Below are positions 1 to 8,867 of a stretch of 64,000 nt of DNA, piece by piece (position 1 is the stretch's first letter; each line of letters starts with the position of its first letter). Below the pieces are notes generated by a model. It made no database searches. It worked only from the letters and a program-made list of their open reading frames with translations, and had not been told where the DNA came from. Source of the DNA: Serratia sarumanii (GTDB taxonomy: Bacteria > Pseudomonadota > Gammaproteobacteria > Enterobacterales > Enterobacteriaceae); NCBI RefSeq assembly GCF_029962605.1, contig NZ_CP124750.1, forward strand, positions 2,666,001-2,730,000, written 5' to 3'. Both the position numbers and the translations under genes were made by a program.

Positions 1-356
1 ACCTGAACTTTAAAGCCAATGTCGGCGACGTCATTCGCTGGACCGGCACCTCAGAATCCGCCAATTTCGACGCCAGTGTGCTGATCTACGGGCTGCCGCA
101 GTTCGGCAGCGGTACCCAGGTCTTTTCCAACCCGACCTTCAAAATGTACACCCGCAGCTCGATGATGCCGGCGCAAAATACCGTGTTCCCCGTCACCTTC
201 ACCAACCAAACCTATTGGTTCATCCAGGCGGACATCAGCAATACCGGCACGGAAAATTATTGCATCCAATTTGGCCTTTATTATCGGCCAAACGGCGGCG
301 ATCAAAAATTACTGGGTTATTTCTATTGGGATCCGACTATTACCATCAGCAATTAA
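1..356 (+). CDS. AidA/PixA family inclusion-body-type protein, C-terminal part
   Basis: The reading frame is already open at base 3, so the gene starts outside the window and only the last 117 residues are present. The visible part begins LNFKANVGDVIRWTG and ends YFYWDPTITISN. The VGDVIRW..TSESANFD stretch and the YFYWDPTI ending fit the AidA/PixA family as I remember it. Members of that family are abundant soluble proteins: PixA forms crystalline inclusion bodies in Xenorhabdus, and AidA is quorum-sensing controlled in some proteobacteria. Their biochemical role is unsettled. A hairpin follows the stop codon. The family call is from memory of the sequence pattern and is fairly secure; regulation cannot be judged because the promoter is missing. 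Confidence 0.85.
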   Translation, partial: LNFKANVGDVIRWTGTSESANFDASVLIYGLPQFGSGTQVFSNPTFKMYTRSSMMPAQNTVFPVTFTNQTYWFIQADISNTGTENYCIQFGLYYRPNGGDQKLLGYFYWDPTITISN

Positions 357-386
357 CCTTATTCCATCGACCGTTAGGCGCCACAT

Positions 387-412
387 GATTATGGCCCCTC
401 GGGGCCATAATC
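387..412. terminator. Hairpin between the AidA-like gene and a LysR gene
   Basis: A perfect 12-bp inverted repeat (GATTATGGCCCC and its complement, 2-base centre) lies 30 bases after the stop of the rightward gene and 33 bases beyond the end of the leftward LysR gene. There is no clear T-run on either side, so it may be a weak bidirectional terminator. Confidence 0.5.
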
Positions 413-444
413 GTTGCGGAAACATCGGGTAAACTTAAACGTCT

Positions 445-1350
445 CTATTCATTTTGCCGACGCAGCCACTCGCTGGCGGCGTCGAAGAATTTTTGCGCCA
501 ACGGCGTGGCGCGCTCCGCCATATCGACCACCACCGCCGCATGACGCGGCATGGCGCCGATGGCCACCGGACGACGCTGCAACGCCGGCATCAGTGGCGA
601 TTGCAGTTGGCCGCGCGGGAACAGCCCGCAGCCCAGGCCGACGAAAATCCCCTCCAGCAGTTGGAAGATCGAGGCCGTCTCCAGCCGTGTGTGCAGCGTC
701 AACCCGGCGTCGCGGAAGTGTTGATCGAGATAGCGGCGGAAATAACGCGTCGGCTCGGCCAGGCACAGCGGCAAAGCGGCCACCGCTTCCAGCGGCAACG
801 GCGTGTCGCCCACCAGCTTCGGGAAGTGTTGCGGATGAAATACCAGCTCGACGCCGGTTTCCACCAGCGGTTGCGATTGGAAATGCAGCTCCTTTAAGGT
901 CGACAGCTCGAAAAAGCCGATGCCGATGTCGACGGTATGCGCCGTCAGCGCCTCCAGCAGCTGATCGGCGCTCAGCACCGCCAGCCGGTAATCGAGATGC
1001 GGGTAACGCTCGCTGACCGCCTTGAGCATTTCCGATACCGAGATACTGCACTGCGGCACCACGCCAAGGCGCAGCGTGCCGTGCAAGCCGTGCTTGAGCG
1101 ACTCCACCTCCAGCTTCAGCCCCTGGTAAACCGAGACGATCTCACGCGCCCACGCCAGCACCCGCTCGCCTTCGGCGGTAAAACCGCCGAAATGGTTGCC
1201 GCGGTTAATCAGCGAAACACCCAGCTCTTTTTCCAGATTTTTCAATCGCATGGATAGCGTCGGCTGGCTAACGAAGCTGGCCTCCGCCGCCCGGCCGAAG
1301 TGACGTTCTCGTTCTAAATTACACAAATAAATCAGTTGTTTAATATCCAT
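445..1350 (-). CDS. LysR-family transcriptional regulator
   Basis: The protein has 301 residues when started at the ATG at 1350 (MDIKQLIYLCNL). The frame stays open 13 codons upstream, but that extension does not look like a LysR N terminus. An N-terminal winged helix-turn-helix (about residues 1-65, with FGRAAEASFVSQPTLSMRL as the recognition region) is followed by a periplasmic-binding-protein-like effector domain. Length and layout are normal for the family. It lies 64 bp downstream of dacD on the same strand and is followed by a hairpin. LysR proteins usually control a divergent neighbour, but here the adjacent gene on the far side is convergent, so its target is not evident. I do not recognise a named orthologue. 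Confidence 0.85.
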   Translation of the reverse strand: MDIKQLIYLCNLERERHFGRAAEASFVSQPTLSMRLKNLEKELGVSLINRGNHFGGFTAEGERVLAWAREIVSVYQGLKLEVESLKHGLHGTLRLGVVPQCSISVSEMLKAVSERYPHLDYRLAVLSADQLLEALTAHTVDIGIGFFELSTLKELHFQSQPLVETGVELVFHPQHFPKLVGDTPLPLEAVAALPLCLAEPTRYFRRYLDQHFRDAGLTLHTRLETASIFQLLEGIFVGLGCGLFPRGQLQSPLMPALQRRPVAIGAMPRHAAVVVDMAERATPLAQKFFDAASEWLRRQNE

Positions 1351-1414
1351 AGCGCGGCTCAATGATCGGCATTCGCACCAGTATACCACCGGGCACCGTC
1401 GTCCGCCCGGCGAG

Positions 1415-2584
1415 TCAGAGCTTCAGCTTCACGTAATCCACCAGGCGCGAGAACACGCCGCCCTGCGGCACCGCCTGCAGCGCCACCAGCGGCAAGGTTT
1501 TCACCACCTGGCCATTGTCGCTGATGCGGATCTCGCCAACGGTCTGCCCTTTGCCAATCGGCGCTTCCAGCCGTGCGGCATTGATCACGTACTGCGCCTT
1601 CAGCTTGTCCGCCTCGCTTTTCGGCAGGCTGAGCGACTGCTCTTGCGCGCTACCGACCGGTAACCGGTGATTCTCGCCGTACCAGACCGGCTCTTCCCCC
1701 AGGCTCTGCCCGGCGCTGAACAGGTGTACGGTGGCAAAGTCGCGCAGCCCCCAAGTCAACAGCTTACGCGCCTGCTCCTCACGCCCTTTAGCGCTTTTGC
1801 CGCCCATCACCACGGCGATCAGGCGGCGATCCCCTTCGGTGGCGGAGGCGATGATGTTGAAGCCGGCCGAGGCGGTGTGCCCGGTTTTCAGCCCATCGAC
1901 GTGCAGCGTCTTATCCCACAGCAGGCCATTGCGGTTCTGCTGCGTGATGCCATTCCAGGTCAGCGACTTCTCGCTGTACATATGGTATTCCGCCGGTTCA
2001 CTCATAATGATGGCGCGCGCAATCACCGCCAGATCGCCGGCGGTGGTGAACTGCCCCGGCGCATCCAGCCCGTGTACCGTTTCGAAATGGGTGTTCTGCA
2101 GGCCCAGCTGCGCGCTCTTCTCGTTCATCAGCTTGACGAAGTTGGCCTGGCTGCCCGCCACATAATCCGCCATCGCTACGCAGGCGTCGTTGCCGGAATC
2201 GATGATGATACCGCGGCTGAGATCGCGTACCGTGACCCTGTCACCTGGCTTCAGGAACATCAACGAAGATCCTTTGAACACCGGGTTGCCCTGCGCCCAG
2301 GCGTCTTTCCCCACGGTGACGACATCGTCGAGGCCAATCTTGTGCTGATCGAGCGCGTGGTCGATCACCAACCCGGTCATGAGTTTGGTCAGGCTGGCCG
2401 GGTTGCGCCGTTCGTCGGCATTGCCAGCGGCCAACACCTGGCCGGTGGTGTAATCCATCAAGACGTAAGAGGCGGCGTCTATCGCCGGCGGGGTCATGGT
2501 AGGAAAATTGGGCGTCGTTTCCGCCGCCTGCGCCGCTAAAGGCAGCAATATGCCGCCGATTACCACTGATACTGAACGCTTCAC
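1415..2584 (-). CDS. dacD: D-alanyl-D-alanine carboxypeptidase (PBP6b, DacD)
   Basis: This low-molecular-mass penicillin-binding protein trims the terminal D-Ala from peptidoglycan stem pentapeptides in the periplasm. I start it at a GTG codon, giving 389 residues, because a GAGG ribosome site sits just upstream and a signal peptide (VKRSVSVVIGGILLPLAAQA) follows at once. The frame is open much further upstream without family similarity. The three active-site motifs are present: SLTK (Ser64, Lys67), SGN (130-132) and KTG (233-235). The C-terminal part matches the PBP5-type stalk domain and ends in YVKLKL, a likely membrane-anchoring helix. Similarity to E. coli DacD, recalled from memory, is extensive (VLMDYTTGQ, SEKSLTWNGITQQNRNG, HVDGLKTGH). 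It is divergent from the molybdopterin oxidoreductase gene. Confidence 0.9.
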   Translation of the reverse strand: MKRSVSVVIGGILLPLAAQAAETTPNFPTMTPPAIDAASYVLMDYTTGQVLAAGNADERRNPASLTKLMTGLVIDHALDQHKIGLDDVVTVGKDAWAQGNPVFKGSSLMFLKPGDRVTVRDLSRGIIIDSGNDACVAMADYVAGSQANFVKLMNEKSAQLGLQNTHFETVHGLDAPGQFTTAGDLAVIARAIIMSEPAEYHMYSEKSLTWNGITQQNRNGLLWDKTLHVDGLKTGHTASAGFNIIASATEGDRRLIAVVMGGKSAKGREEQARKLLTWGLRDFATVHLFSAGQSLGEEPVWYGENHRLPVGSAQEQSLSLPKSEADKLKAQYVINAARLEAPIGKGQTVGEIRISDNGQVVKTLPLVALQAVPQGGVFSRLVDYVKLKL

Positions 2585-2866
2585 GCTGTGTTCCTCAGGC
2601 CCGCAGGCTGAATAAAATGCCAATATAATCCGCGAGATAGACTGCATGAATTCACTTTCAGACGAAACCATTACTCTTTTGCAGCGGGTGTCTTTATGCA
2701 ACCATTTGTTTACGGCACTGCCCGCCGGCGATAGATGCGCTCTATGCCGCCATTGCCCCATTCGATTAGACGCCACCCCGCAGCGCCCCTAAACTTGTGA
2801 CATAAATACGCAAGACGCATAAAAAAGCGTTTACTTTTTAGCTACAACCACCTGCGAAGTGTCACC

Positions 2867-5173
2867 ATGAAATTCAAACCGTCAATCAAGCCTTATACCG
2901 GCCCGGCGGGCGGCTGGGGTTCGCTTGAAGCCACCACCCGCTTTGTCCTCGACAGTAAACAAACGCTAAAAAACATGCGCAACCTGATGCGCGTCAACAA
3001 GGCTCGCGGCTTCGACTGCCCCGGTTGCGCCTGGGGCGACGACAACCACAGCACCTTCAGCTTCTGCGAAAACGGCGCCAAAGCGGTCAGTTGGGAAGCG
3101 ACGCGCAGCGCCGTGGAGCCTGAGTTCTTCGCCGCCCACAGCGTCAGCACGCTGCAGCAGCAGAGCGACTATTTCCTCGAGTATCAGGGTCGCCTCACCC
3201 ATCCGATGCGCTACAACGCCGAAACCGACCACTATGAGCCTATCCATTGGCCGGATGCGCTGGCGCTGATCGCCAAGCACATCAACGGCATGGACAACCC
3301 GAACCAGATCGAGCTGTATACTTCGGGCCGCGCCAGCAACGAAGCGTCGTACCTTTATCAGCTGTTCGGCCGCATGCTCGGCACCAGCAATTTCCCCGAC
3401 TGTTCCAATATGTGCCACGAGGCGAGCGGCGTTGGGCTGAAGCAGAGCATCGGCGTCGGCAAAGGCACCATCCGCATCGATGACTTCGAAAAGGCCGATG
3501 CCATCTTCGTGTTCGGTCAAAACCCCGGCACCAACCACCCGCGCATGCTGCACAGCCTGAAAAACGCCGCCCGACGCGGCGCGCGCATCGTCAGCTTCAA
3601 CACCCTGCGCGAACGTGGGCTGGAAAGGTTCGCCGATCCGCAGGATCCGGTACAGATGCTGACGCCAAAATCCTCGCCGATCAGCTCTTCCTATTACCAA
3701 CCGAATCTGGGCGGTGATATGGCGGCGGTGCGCGGCATGGTGAAAGCCCTGCTGGAAACCCACCGCCAGCGTCTGGCCGCCGGCGAGCCCGCCCTGTTCG
3801 ACCTGGCGTTTATCGAACGGCACAGCGTTGGCGTAGAGGCTTATCTGGCGCAGGTGGACGCCACCGAGTGGCAAACCATTACCGCGCAGTCGGGCCTTAG
3901 CGAGGCGCAGTTGCGCCAGGCGGCGGCCACCTATCAGGGCGCCGAACGGGTGATCTGCACCTGGGCGATGGGCGTGACGCAGCATAAACACTCCATTGCT
4001 ACGGTGCGCGAAATCACCAACCTGCAGCTGCTGTTCGGGCAACTGGGCAAACCGGGCGCCGGCCTGTGCCCGGTACGCGGCCACAGCAACGTCCAGGGTA
4101 ACCGCACCATGGGGATCGACGAGAAGTCGCCCAAAGCGCTGCTCGACAGCCTGGAGCGCCACTTTAACTTTACCGCCAACCGCGCGCTGGGCCACAACAC
4201 GGTGGAAGCGATCGAAGCGATGCTGCGCGGCGAAGTGAAAGTGCTGATCGCGCTGGGCGGCAACCTGGCCGCCGCGGCGCCGGACACCGAGCGCACCGCC
4301 CGCGCCCTGCGCAACTGCGATTTGACGGTGCATATCAGCACCAAGCTTAACCGCAGCCACCTGGTGACCGGCAAAGACGCGCTGATCCTGCCGACGCTCG
4401 GCCGCACCGAACTGGATATGCAGGCCAGCGGCTCGCAGTACATTACGGTCGAGGATTCGTTCAGCATGGTGCACGCCTCGGAAGGCATCGGCAAACCGCT
4501 GGCGGAGACCCAACGTTCGGAGACGGCGATCGTCTGCGGCATCGCCGACGCGGTGCTGGGCACCCAGCAGTTGGACTGGCTGGAACTGGCCGACGACTAC
4601 TCGCTGATCCGCGATCATATCGCCGCCACCATTCCCGGCTTTGAGGATTTCAACCGGCGCTGCGACCAGCCCGGCGGTTTCTACCTGGGCAATGCCGCCG
4701 CCGAACTGCGCTTCGCCACGCCAAGCGGCAAGGCAGAATTCAGCGCCGCCGCGCTGCCGACCACCCTGTTCCCGCAGCTGGGCGGCGAGCAAGCGCCGTT
4801 TACCCTGCAGACGCTGCGCTCACACGATCAGTACAACACCACCATCTATGGTCTGGATGACCGTTATCGCGGCGTTTACGGCCAACGCGAAGTGTTGTTC
4901 ATCCATCCGGAGGATCTGGCGGCGCTGGGCCTGCAGGATGGCGAACGGGTAGAGATTGAAACCCTGTGGAACGATGGCGTGGTGCGTAAAGTGGACGGGT
5001 TCAAGCTGGTGAGTTACGACATTCCGCGTGGCAACCTGGCGGCCTACTACCCGGAAACCAACCCGCTGGTGCCGCTGGCCAGCTTCGGCGACGGTACCGG
5101 CACGCCGACTTCGAAGTCGATTCCGGTGGTGATCCGCCGCAGCGAACAGCAACCTTCGCTGCGCATCGCCTGA
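2867..5173 (+). CDS. YdeP-like molybdopterin oxidoreductase (FdhF-type alpha subunit)
   Basis: This 768-residue protein belongs to the DMSO-reductase/formate-dehydrogenase superfamily and closely follows E. coli YdeP, which is linked to acid resistance but has no proven substrate. Visible landmarks are CPGC at residues 51-54 near the N terminus, FPDCSNMCHE, NPGTNHPRM and RGHSNVQG in the cofactor-binding core, and RSHDQYNTTIYG..DRYRGV leading into the C-terminal molybdopterin-dinucleotide domain. There is no twin-arginine signal, so it should be cytoplasmic. CPGC supplies only two cysteines there, so whether a 4Fe-4S cluster is bound is open. It starts 282 bp from divergent dacD and converges with a LysR gene through a shared hairpin. 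The family call is strong and the catalytic reaction is unknown. Confidence 0.88.
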   Translation: MKFKPSIKPYTGPAGGWGSLEATTRFVLDSKQTLKNMRNLMRVNKARGFDCPGCAWGDDNHSTFSFCENGAKAVSWEATRSAVEPEFFAAHSVSTLQQQSDYFLEYQGRLTHPMRYNAETDHYEPIHWPDALALIAKHINGMDNPNQIELYTSGRASNEASYLYQLFGRMLGTSNFPDCSNMCHEASGVGLKQSIGVGKGTIRIDDFEKADAIFVFGQNPGTNHPRMLHSLKNAARRGARIVSFNTLRERGLERFADPQDPVQMLTPKSSPISSSYYQPNLGGDMAAVRGMVKALLETHRQRLAAGEPALFDLAFIERHSVGVEAYLAQVDATEWQTITAQSGLSEAQLRQAAATYQGAERVICTWAMGVTQHKHSIATVREITNLQLLFGQLGKPGAGLCPVRGHSNVQGNRTMGIDEKSPKALLDSLERHFNFTANRALGHNTVEAIEAMLRGEVKVLIALGGNLAAAAPDTERTARALRNCDLTVHISTKLNRSHLVTGKDALILPTLGRTELDMQASGSQYITVEDSFSMVHASEGIGKPLAETQRSETAIVCGIADAVLGTQQLDWLELADDYSLIRDHIAATIPGFEDFNRRCDQPGGFYLGNAAAELRFATPSGKAEFSAAALPTTLFPQLGGEQAPFTLQTLRSHDQYNTTIYGLDDRYRGVYGQREVLFIHPEDLAALGLQDGERVEIETLWNDGVVRKVDGFKLVSYDIPRGNLAAYYPETNPLVPLASFGDGTGTPTSKSIPVVIRRSEQQPSLRIA

Positions 5174-5177
5174 AAAC

Positions 5178-5203
5178 GCGCGCCCGGTTCACCCCGGGCG
5201 CGC
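5178..5203. terminator. Shared hairpin between convergent genes
   Basis: A perfect 10-bp GC-rich stem (GCGCGCCCGG and its complement) with a 6-base loop lies between the oxidoreductase stop and the LysR gene, overlapping the LysR stop codon. It probably ends transcription from both sides, although there is no T-run. Confidence 0.5.
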
Positions 5204-6043
5204 CAATATCGCCAGGATGGTCTGCAACTCGTCGGACAGCTGATGCCGTCGCCAGACGAAGTACAGGTCGCTCACCCCCTCCTCACCCATTTCCACCACC
5301 TTCAGCCCCGGCGCCGGCAAGATCAGCGGCAGCAACGAACCGGGTACGCAGGCGACGCCACAACCGGCCTGCACGCAGGCCGCCATCGCGGCATAAGACT
5401 CCATTTCCAGCGTCATGCGCGGTTTCAGCCCGCGCGAGGCCAGCCAGTGATCGACCTTCAGGCGAAACGAACATTCGCGGCTGAAGGTGTAAAACTCCAG
5501 CGGCGCCAGCGTGGCGGCGTCGGGTTCCCCGGCATCGGCCGGCATCAGCAATACCAGCCGTTCGTCGAATGCCTTTTGGCTGGCCAGCAGCGGATGTTCT
5601 ATCGGGCCGTCGGTGATCGCCAGATCGAGATCGCTGTCGATCAACATGCGTTCCAGCACCAGCGAGTCGCGGCTCAGCACGTTGATGTGCAGATGAGGCT
5701 GTAAACGGCGCAGCCGGGCAATGCGCGCCGGCAAATGGCTGACCAGCGAGAAATCCAGCGCCCCGAGGTTCAGCAGCCCATGTTGGTGCTCGCCGGCGAA
5801 CAGCTGCTTGCTGCGCTCCGCCTGCGCCACAATGTCGCGCGCCTGCTGGTAGAACAGCCGCCCTTTGGGATTGACGTATAGCCGGTTCTTGTCGCGGAAA
5901 AACAGCTCGCCGCCCAGCGACTCCTCCAGCTCGCGCAGCCGCAGCGTGACGTTGGAAGGCACGCAGTGCAGCTCGCGCGCGGCGGCGGCGATGGTTTTAT
6001 GTTCCACCACGGTGCAGAAAAACTTCAGCTGGCTCAGCTTCAT
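5189..6043 (-). CDS. LysR-family transcriptional regulator divergent from glyoxalase I
   Basis: The protein has 284 residues: an N-terminal helix-turn-helix (MKLSQLKFFCTVVEHKTIAAAA then CVPSNVTLRLRELE) and a substrate-binding-type effector domain with the usual LDLAITDGP segment. It is about 10-15 residues shorter than typical members but shows no break. It is transcribed away from the glyoxalase gene with 99 bp between the start codons, the classic LysR arrangement, so it most likely controls that gene and itself. Its effector is unknown. No named orthologue was recognised. Confidence 0.85.
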   Translation of the reverse strand: MKLSQLKFFCTVVEHKTIAAAARELHCVPSNVTLRLRELEESLGGELFFRDKNRLYVNPKGRLFYQQARDIVAQAERSKQLFAGEHQHGLLNLGALDFSLVSHLPARIARLRRLQPHLHINVLSRDSLVLERMLIDSDLDLAITDGPIEHPLLASQKAFDERLVLLMPADAGEPDAATLAPLEFYTFSRECSFRLKVDHWLASRGLKPRMTLEMESYAAMAACVQAGCGVACVPGSLLPLILPAPGLKVVEMGEEGVSDLYFVWRRHQLSDELQTILAILARPG

Positions 6044-6142
6044 CTATCATTCACTTTTAGTTAGTGTTTTAGTTAAAAACAATCACTTTAGATTAGCATC
6101 GATTTCACCTACAGTCTGCCGACACCCTGAGGAGGATCTCTG
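6044..6142. promoter_or_regulatory. Divergent LysR/glyoxalase control region
   Basis: This 99-bp AT-rich stretch separates the two divergent start codons. It holds two near copies of a short motif, TCACTTTTAGTTAG (6050-6063) and TCACTTTAGATTAG (6083-6095), plus a further TTTTAGTT copy between them. These are plausible contact sites for the adjacent LysR protein. A strong ribosome site (GGAGG) precedes the glyoxalase ATG. Confidence 0.45.
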
Positions 6143-6670
6143 ATGCCACTGAATGACCTACTGACGCTGCCCGGCGTGGCGGCCCAACCGGATGCGGTAA
6201 CCGACGGTTACGTGTTCAACCACACCATGATCCGCGTGAAGGATCTGACCAAGGCGCTGGATTTCTACACCCGCGTGCTGGGCTTTACCCCGGTTTATCT
6301 GGAAACGTTCGAAGAAGCCGCCTTCACCATCTGCTACCTGACGCGCAGCCCGCGTGAACAGATCCCGCAGGACGACGACGAGCGCAAACGCTGGGCGCTG
6401 AGCCAGCCGGGCATTCTCGAGCTGACCCATAACCACGGCACCGAAAATCAGGCGGATTTCCACTATCACAACGGCAACGGCGAGCCGCGCGGCTTTGGCC
6501 ACCTGTGCGTCACGGTGCCGGACGTGCGCGCCGCCTGCGAGCGGTTTGAGCGCCTCGGCGTCACCTTCCAGAAACGCCTGCATGAAGGCCGCATGAACTA
6601 CGTGGCGTTCATTCGCGATCCGGACGATTACTGGATTGAAATCCTGCAGCCGACGCCGCTGCAAGACTGA
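6143..6670 (+). CDS. gloA: Lactoylglutathione lyase (glyoxalase I), long zinc-type form
   Basis: Glyoxalase I isomerises the methylglyoxal-glutathione hemithioacetal to S-lactoylglutathione in the cytoplasm. At 175 residues this is the longer form found in eukaryotes and some Pseudomonas, not the roughly 135-residue nickel-type GloA of E. coli. The four metal ligands fit His27, Glu93 (LELTHNHGTE), His120 (GFGHLC) and Glu166 (YWIEIL). The N-terminal extension and the acidic insert around residues 70-90 are typical of the zinc-dependent group. It is divergent from a LysR gene and followed by a terminator, so it is probably transcribed alone. The nickel-type gene may exist elsewhere in the genome. 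Metal preference is inferred from length only. Confidence 0.88.
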   Translation: MPLNDLLTLPGVAAQPDAVTDGYVFNHTMIRVKDLTKALDFYTRVLGFTPVYLETFEEAAFTICYLTRSPREQIPQDDDERKRWALSQPGILELTHNHGTENQADFHYHNGNGEPRGFGHLCVTVPDVRAACERFERLGVTFQKRLHEGRMNYVAFIRDPDDYWIEILQPTPLQD

Positions 6671-6687
6671 CGGTCACCCGCCCTCCA

Positions 6688-6712
6688 CCCCGGCCCTCGC
6701 GCCGGGGTTTTT
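6688..6712 (+). terminator. Rho-independent terminator of the glyoxalase gene
   Basis: A 7-bp stem CCCCGGC/GCCGGGG with a 6-base loop is followed by five T residues, 18 bases after the stop codon. Confidence 0.8.
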
Positions 6713-6857
6713 CATCGATAGCGTTTCGATTGACCAATCTTGCGCAAAATCGCGCGGCAACGCGGGGTTCAGTGACGTTAGGCTTGCTCGCAGCGGGTGA
6801 TTCGCGTAAAACTGTCAGCCGCAAATCTTGCCACTCACAACCCATTCACTGGACGAT

Positions 6858-8792
6858 ATGTTTCAAGATAACCCGCTGCTGGCGCAGCTTAAACAGCAAC
6901 TTCACTCTCAAACCCCGCGCGTTGAAGGCGTCGTGAAAGGGACTGAGAAAGGCTTTGGCTTTCTTGAAGTAGACGGTCAAAAAAGTTACTTCATTCCGCC
7001 GCCGTACATGAAGAAAGTCATGCACGGGGATCGCATTATCGCCACCCTGCACACCGAGAAAGAGCGCGAAATCGCCGAGCCGGAAACCCTGGTCGAGCCG
7101 TTCCTGTCGCGCTTTGTCGGCCGCGTGCAAAAGCGCGACGACCGTCTGTCCATCGTGCCCGATCATCCGTTGCTGAAAGAGGCGATTCCGTGCCGCCCGG
7201 TGCGTGAGTTGACCCACAACTTCCAGGCCGGCGACTGGGCGGTGGCGGAAATGCGCCGTCATCCGCTGAAAGGCGATCGCGGCTTCAACGCCGATCTGAC
7301 CCAGTTTATCACCGACGGTGAAGACCATTTCGCCCCGTGGTGGGTGACGCTGGCGCGTCACAACCTGGAAAAAGAGGCGCCGGAGATGCTGGCTCTCAGC
7401 GAACCGGCCGCCGCGTCGGCGCGTGAAGATCTGACCGCGCTCGAATTCGTTACCATCGACAGCGCCAGCACCGAAGACATGGACGATGCGCTGTACGTGA
7501 CCGACAACGGTGACGGTTCGCTGCAGTTGACCATCGCCATCGCCGATCCGACCGCCTACGTCGAACAAGGCAGCAAGCTGGACGATATCGCCCGCGTGCG
7601 CGCCTTCACCAACTACCTGCCTGGCTTCAACATCCCGATGTTGCCGCGCGATCTGTCGGACAACCTGTGCTCGCTGCGCCCTAACGAGCGCCGTCAGGTG
7701 CTGGCTTGCCGCGTGACCATCGCCGCCGACGGCGCGCTGGGCGAAGATATTCAGTTCTTCGCCGCCGAGATCGAATCCAAAGCCAAACTGGTGTACGACG
7801 AAGTGTCCGACTGGCTGGAAGGCATTGCCGGCTGGCAGCCGCCGAGCGACGCCATCGCACAGCAGGTAGCCCTGCTGAAACGCGTTTGCGACGCGCGCAA
7901 CGCCTGGCGCCACCAACATGCGCTGGTGTTTAAAGATCGCCCGGACTACCGCTTCGTGCTGGGTGAAAAAGGCGACGTGCTGGAGATCGTTACCGAGCAG
8001 CGCCGCAGCGCTAACCGCATCGTTGAAGAGTGCATGATCGCCGCCAACGTCTGCGCCGCCATCGTGCTGCGCGATCGCCTGGGCTTCGGCGTGTACAACG
8101 TGCACACCGGTTTCGATCCTGCGCTGGTCGAGCAAGCGGTCACCGTATTGCAGGCCAACGGCGTGGAAGCCGAAGCCGACAAGCTGCTGACCCTCGACGG
8201 TTTCTGCGAACTGCGCCGCCACCTGGACGCGCAGCCGACCCAATTCCTCGACAGCCGCATCCGCCGCTTCCAGACCTTCGCGGAGATCAGCACCACGCCG
8301 GGGCCACACTTCGGTCTGGGGCTGGAGGCTTACGCCACCTGGACATCACCGATCCGTAAGTACGGCGATATGGTCAACCATCGCCTGCTGAAGGCGATCA
8401 TCAACCAGCAGCCGGCGGAAAAACCGCAGGATGACGTGACGGTACAGCTGGCGGAGCGCCGCCGCCTCAACCGCATGGCGGAGCGCGACGTTGGCGACTG
8501 GCTGTACGCTCGCTTCCTGCAGGACAAGGCCGGTACCGATACCCGCTTCAACGCCGAGATCATCGACGTGACCCGCGGCGGCCTGCGCGTGCGCCTGCTG
8601 GACAACGGCGCGGTTGCCTTCATTCCGGCGCCGTTTATTCACGCGGTGCGCGACGAAATGCAGTGCAGCCAGGAAACCGGCACCGTGCAGATCAAGGGTG
8701 AAGTGGTTTACCGCCAGAGCGACACCTTGCAGGTCACCATCGCCGAAGTGCGCATGGAAACCCGCAGCGTGATCGCCCGCCCTGCGGCCTGA
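6858..8792 (+). CDS. rnb: Exoribonuclease II
   Basis: RNase II degrades RNA processively from the 3' end to nucleoside monophosphates. I place the start at the ATG that gives [20 protein letters not shown], as in E. coli, making 644 residues, the family length. The upstream in-frame ATG adds ten unrelated residues. Cold-shock-like RNA-binding folds occupy roughly residues 20-180. The RNB catalytic domain follows and carries the acidic [14 protein letters not shown] cluster. The C-terminal S1 domain ([21 protein letters not shown]) ends [12 protein letters not shown]. It is not followed by pdeR and yciT as in E. coli; an accessory stretch intervenes. It is followed by a good terminator. Confidence 0.96.
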   Translation: MFQDNPLLAQLKQQLHSQTPRVEGVVKGTEKGFGFLEVDGQKSYFIPPPYMKKVMHGDRIIATLHTEKEREIAEPETLVEPFLSRFVGRVQKRDDRLSIVPDHPLLKEAIPCRPVRELTHNFQAGDWAVAEMRRHPLKGDRGFNADLTQFITDGEDHFAPWWVTLARHNLEKEAPEMLALSEPAAASAREDLTALEFVTIDSASTEDMDDALYVTDNGDGSLQLTIAIADPTAYVEQGSKLDDIARVRAFTNYLPGFNIPMLPRDLSDNLCSLRPNERRQVLACRVTIAADGALGEDIQFFAAEIESKAKLVYDEVSDWLEGIAGWQPPSDAIAQQVALLKRVCDARNAWRHQHALVFKDRPDYRFVLGEKGDVLEIVTEQRRSANRIVEECMIAANVCAAIVLRDRLGFGVYNVHTGFDPALVEQAVTVLQANGVEAEADKLLTLDGFCELRRHLDAQPTQFLDSRIRRFQTFAEISTTPGPHFGLGLEAYATWTSPIRKYGDMVNHRLLKAIINQQPAEKPQDDVTVQLAERRRLNRMAERDVGDWLYARFLQDKAGTDTRFNAEIIDVTRGGLRVRLLDNGAVAFIPAPFIHAVRDEMQCSQETGTVQIKGEVVYRQSDTLQVTIAEVRMETRSVIARPAA

Positions 8793-8820
8793 ACGCCAAC
8801 CTGAAACGGTAGCAGCGCCA

Positions 8821-8854
8821 AACGCCGACGGTGAAAACCGCCGGCGTTTTTTTT
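8821..8854 (+). terminator. Rho-independent terminator after rnb
   Basis: The arms AACGCCG-A-CGGT and ACCG-C-CGGCGTT pair with one mismatch around a 4-base loop, and eight T residues follow on the rightward strand. Confidence 0.8.
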
Positions 8855-8867
8855 CGCCTCATTCCGG

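Noticed and set aside
445..1389. Longer LysR start at 1389
   Set aside because: The extra 13 residues (MVYWCECRSLSRA) precede the conserved MDIKQL start and have no family match.
2966..4792. 608-codon open frame antisense to the YdeP-like gene
   Set aside because: It lies wholly inside a well-supported gene and its translation has no recognisable domain.
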